Below are positions 8,772 to 12,667 of a stretch of 12,667 nt of DNA, one piece after another. Made by a program: the position numbers and the translations under genes. The notes under the pieces were generated by a model that was not told the DNA's origin, ran no database searches, and worked only from the letters and a program-made list of their open reading frames with translations. The number at the start of each line of letters is the position of its first letter. The first letter of the stretch is position 1. The stretch is from Irineochytrium annulatum (Eukaryota; Chytridiomycota; Chytridiomycetes; Chytridiales; Chytridiaceae): positions 1 through 12,667 of the forward strand of contig JADGJL010000866.1 of NCBI GenBank assembly GCA_027600665.1. Direction: 5' to 3'.

Positions 8772-8785
8772 CGTTATCAGCACCA
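8772..8785 (+). other. Primer-binding site of element 2 (half-tRNA-Ile type)
   Basis: CGTTATCAGCACCA starts two bases after the LTR. From memory, eukaryotic tRNA-Ile(AAU) has UGGUGCU-AAU-AACG in its anticodon arm. All 14 bases pair with it if the wobble A is inosine, since the site has C, not T, there. The minus-strand primer would be a tRNA cut near residue 40, as known for Drosophila copia with initiator tRNA-Met. Such a site does not start with TGG, which rules out a whole-tRNA 3'-end primer. Confidence 0.6.
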
Positions 8786-8802
8786 TCAGCTCTTGAGCTT
8801 AG

Positions 8803-9730
8803 ATGATGGGCGAAGGAAAAGAGATCAAACCGGACTTCTCGATACTTACGGGAAACAATTACGCTGAGAGATGGATCCAATGGAGCCTCGACTGCAGGAA
8901 CCATGTTGGATCAATCCCCCTCCCGGCAAATTACTACTACAAAGCAATCCTCGCGACTGACAGTGACGACGAGGGAGAAAACGAAGACGACGATGAGGCG
9001 GCGGCCATATCGGCGTCGGGTTTCCTGGTACCAGTCACCTCCCCCTCGAACACATGGATCACGCGATAGACAAACCAACATGGGTGGACGTGAATTCGAC
9101 AGCAAAAAACTATCGAGACTCTCCGAGGAAGAATTTAAGACCTACCAGAAGCTCCTTGCGGGGTGGACGTCGACGGAGAACCTCGTGAACAAGATGATAA
9201 CGAGACAACTTGACGAGTCCCTGCGCATGGTGTACACACAGGGCGGAAATACGGTCTTCGAACGCTGGGATGCCCTCGAAATCTTTGTAAACCACAAGAC
9301 CGATAAGCTCGTCGAGAGCTACATGAACGAGATCAGAACATTGGCGCAAAGCAAGAAGGAGAGCAATTTCGAATATGCAGGACGTGCCAACATGATCGTG
9401 TTCAAACTTCAACAGGCCGGACACCCCGGCAACAAAGCGAAAGCACGAGAAGCATTCGAATAAGAGTTGTTCAAGAAGTTCCTCCGAGGTTTCGGCAGGA
9501 CGAGAGTCGCCGTAACCAAAAGCCTGAAACTGCATGAGATCAATACGTTCAAGCAAGCATACTTTCACCTACAAGAAATTGAGAACGAGGCCGACCAATC
9601 TAATCAACAACGCGGCGACACGGATACGAAATCAGAGAAAAATCAACGCGCGTTCAAAACAACGGCGTGAACCGACATCAAATACGACATAGAGAGCGAA
9701 GACGACGATTCGAACGACGAGACCGTCACT
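8803..9730 (+). pseudogene. Gag of element 2 (broken)
   Basis: Begins at ATG 8803 with KPDFSILTGNNYAERWIQWS, the copia Gag start pattern (L-x-G-x-N-Y-x-x-W), then an acidic stretch (DSDDEGENEDDDE). The frame shifts by one between about 8990 and 9067. The second frame carries the UBN2-like helical Gag core (LSEEEFKTYQKLLAGW, VFERWDALEIF, VESYMNEIRTL, IVFKLQQAGHPG), with an in-frame TAA (9461-9463) and TGA (9668-9670) before the frame runs on into the RRM and protease part. There is no Cys/His zinc knuckle anywhere in the 9,080-10,140 stretch, which is unusual for copia. Confidence 0.75.
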
Positions 9731-10519
9731 ATGTCGAAATCAAAGATCGAACGTTTAATCGCGACCGGCATCCAAAAGGCCTTCGCGGCGCAGGCAAACG
9801 GCGGCGGAATCGGGAGGAATCCGGGCGGCAGACGCGAGCCGGATCCGCTAGGCATTTTCGTAAATGGCCTATCGCGCGGCATCTCCGAGGACGATCTGAT
9901 AAAGCATTTTGAGAACTACAAACCGATTTCGGCGAGAATTTTCGACACATACCACGGCAGGATAGCAGCGGTGATTAAATTCGGATCGACCGCAGACGCA
10001 GACAGGGCGCTGAAAGCTAGCACAAAAATTAAATCGGTACAAATTTCCATCGCCAAGGCGACTAATAAACTTTCTTCATCCGCTTACTTATCACCATTGG
10101 ACATTTCAACAAACGCCCAAACAAATACCCATACTTTCGAGAACGCAAGAATTGCGATCACGGGATTGGTAGACTCGGGATGCGGCAAACATTTGACGCC
10201 GATCCTCCCAGTCTTGGATAACAAAAGAAAAATGCATCCCACCGTCTACCAGGGGATCGGTTCACAAATTCGCGGGTCCGGAACCCACCGAATTTCATCA
10301 GGCACGACAGATAAAATGGAACGAATTTCTCTGCCAAATGTTGAACACGTACCTGGAGCCAGCAAGACTCTCTTCAGCGTATGGCAAATACTTAAGGAAG
10401 GAAGCGACGTCTGGTTCTCGCACGAGACGATGTCGGGATATATTGGCACTCTTATATCGGAATGCGGTTCGATTAAGGCAGAAGCTCCGGGAAAAGACGG
10501 AGTTTCAGACTCACTGTGA
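9731..10519 (+). CDS. RRM-like domain plus aspartic protease of element 2
   Basis: A 262-codon stretch open from ATG 9731, in the same frame as the Gag before it, so probably part of one Gag-Pol rather than a separate gene. Residues 1-40 are basic and Gly-rich. Residues 41-110 (9851-10060) fit an RNA recognition motif: beta1 GIFVNGL (RNP2-like), helix SEDDLIKHFENYKP, beta2 ISARIFD, beta3 GRIAAVIKF (RNP1-like but without the two aromatics), helix TADADRALKAST, beta4 SVQISIAKA. Residues 145-235 are the copia aspartic protease: LVDSGCGKHLTP with catalytic D148, then the flap-side stretch ending LPNVEHVPGASKTLFSVWQI. The frame ends at TGA 10517-10519, where a frameshift leads into integrase. Confidence 0.72.
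   Translation: MSKSKIERLIATGIQKAFAAQANGGGIGRNPGGRREPDPLGIFVNGLSRGISEDDLIKHFENYKPISARIFDTYHGRIAAVIKFGSTADADRALKASTKIKSVQISIAKATNKLSSSAYLSPLDISTNAQTNTHTFENARIAITGLVDSGCGKHLTPILPVLDNKRKMHPTVYQGIGSQIRGSGTHRISSGTTDKMERISLPNVEHVPGASKTLFSVWQILKEGSDVWFSHETMSGYIGTLISECGSIKAEAPGKDGVSDSL
9851..10060 (+). other. RRM-like RNA-binding domain in the zinc-knuckle position
   Basis: Seventy residues with the beta-alpha-beta-beta-alpha-beta pattern of an RRM. It lies between the Gag core and the protease, where the CCHC knuckle of nucleocapsid normally sits. No cysteine is present between the Gag core and the protease D-S-G-C. RRMs are known in Orf1 of some LINEs; I know of none in copia Gag. Identification is by eye from the fold pattern. 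Confidence 0.65.
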
Positions 10520-11376
10520 ATAGCGACGGCGAGGCGGCCAACGTCATAGCAGATATCAATACAGAAGGTGCCCTTCCAGAAGATATCGCCAAACCGGCTT
10601 TACTAGGAGCCGGAATACCCCAGGAGAGAGATTTTCATCTGTGGCATTCACGTTTAGGGCACGCCGGTGCTGAGCAAATAATGAAGACGATACCTGCCGT
10701 ACATGGCCTCAATCTCCGAGGCGGTCCACCCAAGGATTTTGTTTGCGAAGCGTGGATCATTGGAAAGATGCACGCACGCCCATACCGCAATAGCACGCGG
10801 CCGAACTCCATTAACGTACTAGACGAAATATCTTTCGACCTTCTTTTCGCAGACCAGCACAACCCATCGCTGGGCGGCGGGACCTGTTTTCTAGGAATAT
10901 CAGTCCACAGCGCCGGGTTCCACTTTGGGTACATACAAAGCACGAAAGACGAAACCGCCAAAAACATTCTATATGCGATCAAATGGCTCGAGAGGATAAC
11001 TAACGCAAGAGTAATGAGTATTCGACTAGACAGGGGCGGTGAGAATAGAGCAAGATACTTACAAACCGCCTGCGCCGACCTCGGAATAACGATTAAATAC
11101 ACTTGCACGGAAGCGCATGGTCAAAATGGAGAGATCGAGGGATGGTTCCGAGTTGCTTTCGAGCGAGTCCGAGCGAACCTCATAGAAAGCCAGGCACCGA
11201 AAAACCTCTGGGGCGAAGGGCTACTGGCACAAGGCTATATCAACAACAGATTAATACACGGGAACAATGAGGAAACTCCTTACAAAAAAATTTACGGAAA
11301 GAAGCCCTACCACGACGAATTGCGAGTTCTGAACTGCGTGGCGTACGGTCGAGTTCTACCAAGTAGCAACCGGTAA
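10516..11376 (+). pseudogene. Integrase of element 2
   Basis: A 286-codon open frame starting with the pre-integrase zinc region: FHLWHSRLGHAG gives H44 and H49, then FVCEAWIIGKM, where the first Cys is C77 but the second Cys of the HHCC site is Trp (W80, TGG 10753-10755). The catalytic core follows with D108 (ISFDLLFAD), D172 (IRLDRGGEN) and E208 (HGQNGEIEGWF). The copia core ends at NLWGEGLLAQGYINNR and the GKKPYHDELRVLNCVAYG motif. The lost Cys would disable the zinc domain. A +1 frameshift in about 11341-11376 leads into the C-terminal part. Confidence 0.85.
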
Positions 11377-11749
11377 CGCAAAAACCGGACCGCGAGCTCA
11401 AAAGGGGCGCTTCGTAGGGTGGGGAGAGACCGACGGTTCGCCTATTCAGAGTTTGGGAGATAAGATTTTGCTCGACGACAATGATCCTGACTCGATCATG
11501 ATCACCCGCGATGTTTATTTCAACGAAATCTGTTTTGATCATTCCAAAGAATGGCGACTCCCTGTTGAGTGCGCGGGCTGGAATGAGACGGAGCAGGATT
11601 CGAGTGACGATGACGAGGAACAAGATTCGAGTGACGAGGACGAGGAAAATCTAATCAGGCGACCCCGACGCTCCGAACGCTTGACCCCATACGCGGGCGG
11701 ATGCAATACTACAAACTTCCGATCAAGAACAATGCCGACGCTCACCTAG
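11342..11749 (+). pseudogene. Integrase C-terminal region of element 2
   Basis: In the next frame the copia integrase tail continues: QKGRFVGWGETDGSPIQSLG and SIMITRDVYFNE, the GKFVGY...SRDVVF motif that ends copia integrases. It is followed by a Ser/Asp/Glu-rich stretch built from a tandem duplication and by RRPRRSERL, the basic RRSxR motif common between integrase and reverse transcriptase. The frame ends at TAG 11747-11749, and the reverse transcriptase frame starts there, one base off. Confidence 0.75.
11594..11647 (+). repeat. 27-bp tandem duplication encoding an acidic repeat
   Basis: Two adjacent 27-bp units, 11594-11620 and 11621-11647, match at 25 of 27 bases and encode QDSSDDDEE and QDSSDEDEE. 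It is in frame and looks recent. Confidence 0.9.
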
Positions 11750-12483
11750 ACTGGTCCAGAATGAGCAAACGAAGAGAGATAAACCAACTGAAGATCCCTT
11801 CATATCCACAAGCAACACAACGAATCCGCTAATATCCGAAAGCAATATATCAACGAGTACGCACTTCGTGAAGGTCGGAAAAGCGATCAATATCCCAAGG
11901 ACGATCGAATCGGCAATGGCTTGTAAAGTAGACGAATGGACCGACTCTATCAAACTCAATGAAAATATGTTCATAACTAATATAGCGGAGAAACATTTCG
12001 CAATGTCGACCTTACCTGGACCAACGAATATCTCAGCAGCGTTAAAGATTCCGGAATGGCGCCTAGCTATCGACAAGGAACTGCAACAGATGAAAGATCT
12101 AAAGGCATACCGATTGGCGCCTATTCCCGATCGATGCAGACCCCTACGTTTCATCTGGGTCCTGAAGCTCAAGAAGAATGACGACGATGGAACCGTCAAA
12201 CACAAAGCAAGACTAGTCGTGAACGGGAGTAAACAAACTCCCGACCAGTACACCCGCACTTTTGCAGCGACGTCGTCAATGACTGCGAATAAGATGTTTA
12301 CTTCAATGGTGATTCAAAATGATAACGAAGAAATTCGACGTAAGCGGAGCATACCTCAACGCTGACATGGATCACGAGTTGTATGGATTAGCGCCTGAAG
12401 GTTTTGAGGGGCCAGCGGGAGAGGAAACATGGGGATGGAAAATTCTGAAGGCCATATATGGAACCCGTCAGGGAGCATCTTTA
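11748..12483 (+). pseudogene. Reverse transcriptase of element 2, N-terminal part
   Basis: The frame is open from 11748 to 12365 and carries the copia RT start: IPEWRLAIDKELQQMKDLKA, RFIWVLKLKKNDDDGTVKHK, ARLVVNGSKQTPDQYTRTFA. After a frameshift near 12320-12330 the next frame (12319 on) gives KKFDVSGAYLNADMDHELYG, with the first catalytic Asp in FDVSGAYLN, then APEGF and WKILKAIYGTRQGAS. The similarity stops there: the YVDD motif, the thumb and RNase H are absent, so the copy is truncated at about 12483. Confidence 0.85.
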
Positions 12484-12667
12484 TGTGTCGAATCCCATAG
12501 ATAGACATACATCCTACGGTGGTACCTCCGGTATTATAGTGGGTCACCCCCTTAAATTTCCAGCACGAGCATGCCGCGTGAGCATGTTTACCCGCTCAAC
12601 CCATAAAGTGATTACCGGTATGCTAAAATCCTCGGAAGGCATACCCCGCATACAACGACGAGTGAGT
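12484..12667. other. Unassigned DNA after the RT break
   Basis: No match to the expected RT sequence. One plus frame is open to the window end (from about 12482; it includes GGTSGIIVGHPLKF) but I do not recognise it, and its length is within chance. The short repeat GAGCATG flanks CCGC at 12567-12585. It could be another element inserted into the RT. Confidence 0.3.

Larger units (their letters stand above)
8561..12483 (+). mobile_element. Ty1/copia LTR retrotransposon (element 2), 3'-truncated
   Basis: Order of parts: 5' LTR (8561-8769), primer-binding site (8772-8785), gag (from 8803), RRM-like domain (9851-10060), protease, integrase, partial reverse transcriptase. Integrase before reverse transcriptase is the copia order. 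Coding sequence is spread over all three frames with about five frameshifts and at least two in-frame stops, so this copy is dead. RNase H, polypurine tract and 3' LTR are missing; the recognisable part ends at about 12483 just after the RT motif IYGTRQGAS. The element is unlike element 1, whose Gag has a zinc knuckle. Confidence 0.85.

Noticed and set aside
1..12667. CRISPR arrays, bacterial operons, rRNA or tRNA genes
   Set aside because: None seen; the short spliced introns and gene content are eukaryotic.

Overview
The window looks like nuclear DNA of a fungus. Three host genes are cut by many short GT-AG introns (42 to 149 bp, apart from one of 525 bp), several with CTAAC-like branch points. 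The products are a YPK/Gad8-type AGC kinase, a kynureninase and an EMC10-like protein. Phylum cannot be fixed from the sequence; a basidiomycete or an early-diverging fungus both fit.

Layout. 1-1368 holds the 5' end of a decayed Ty1/copia element on the minus strand (gag with a broken zinc knuckle, a primer-binding site and a candidate 5' LTR), cut by the left window edge. 1566-4041 (minus) is the AGC kinase in six exons, with a poly-Gln and Arg/Glu-rich N-terminus, a C2-like domain and a full kinase domain with activation-loop, turn and hydrophobic motifs. 4324-6289 (minus) is kynureninase in six exons. Only 43 bp separate its start codon from that of the divergent EMC10 gene (6333-7841, plus, six exons). 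7842-8560 is gene-free and partly A-rich. 8561 to about 12483 is a second, different Ty1/copia element on the plus strand: a 5' LTR, primer-binding site, gag, protease, integrase and the first part of reverse transcriptase, broken by several frameshifts and stops. It ends before the YVDD region, and I do not recognise 12484-12667.

The host genes are housekeeping genes: TORC2-linked membrane and sphingolipid signalling, tryptophan-to-NAD catabolism, and ER membrane-protein insertion. They do not form a pathway. The unusual biology lies in the retroelements. (1) The plus-strand element carries an RRM-like RNA-binding domain between gag and protease, where copia elements normally have a CCHC zinc knuckle. 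(2) Both elements have a primer-binding site that pairs with the anticodon loop of tRNA-Ile, as I recall that tRNA, with a C opposite the wobble base that is inosine in the mature tRNA. This suggests half-tRNA-Ile priming.
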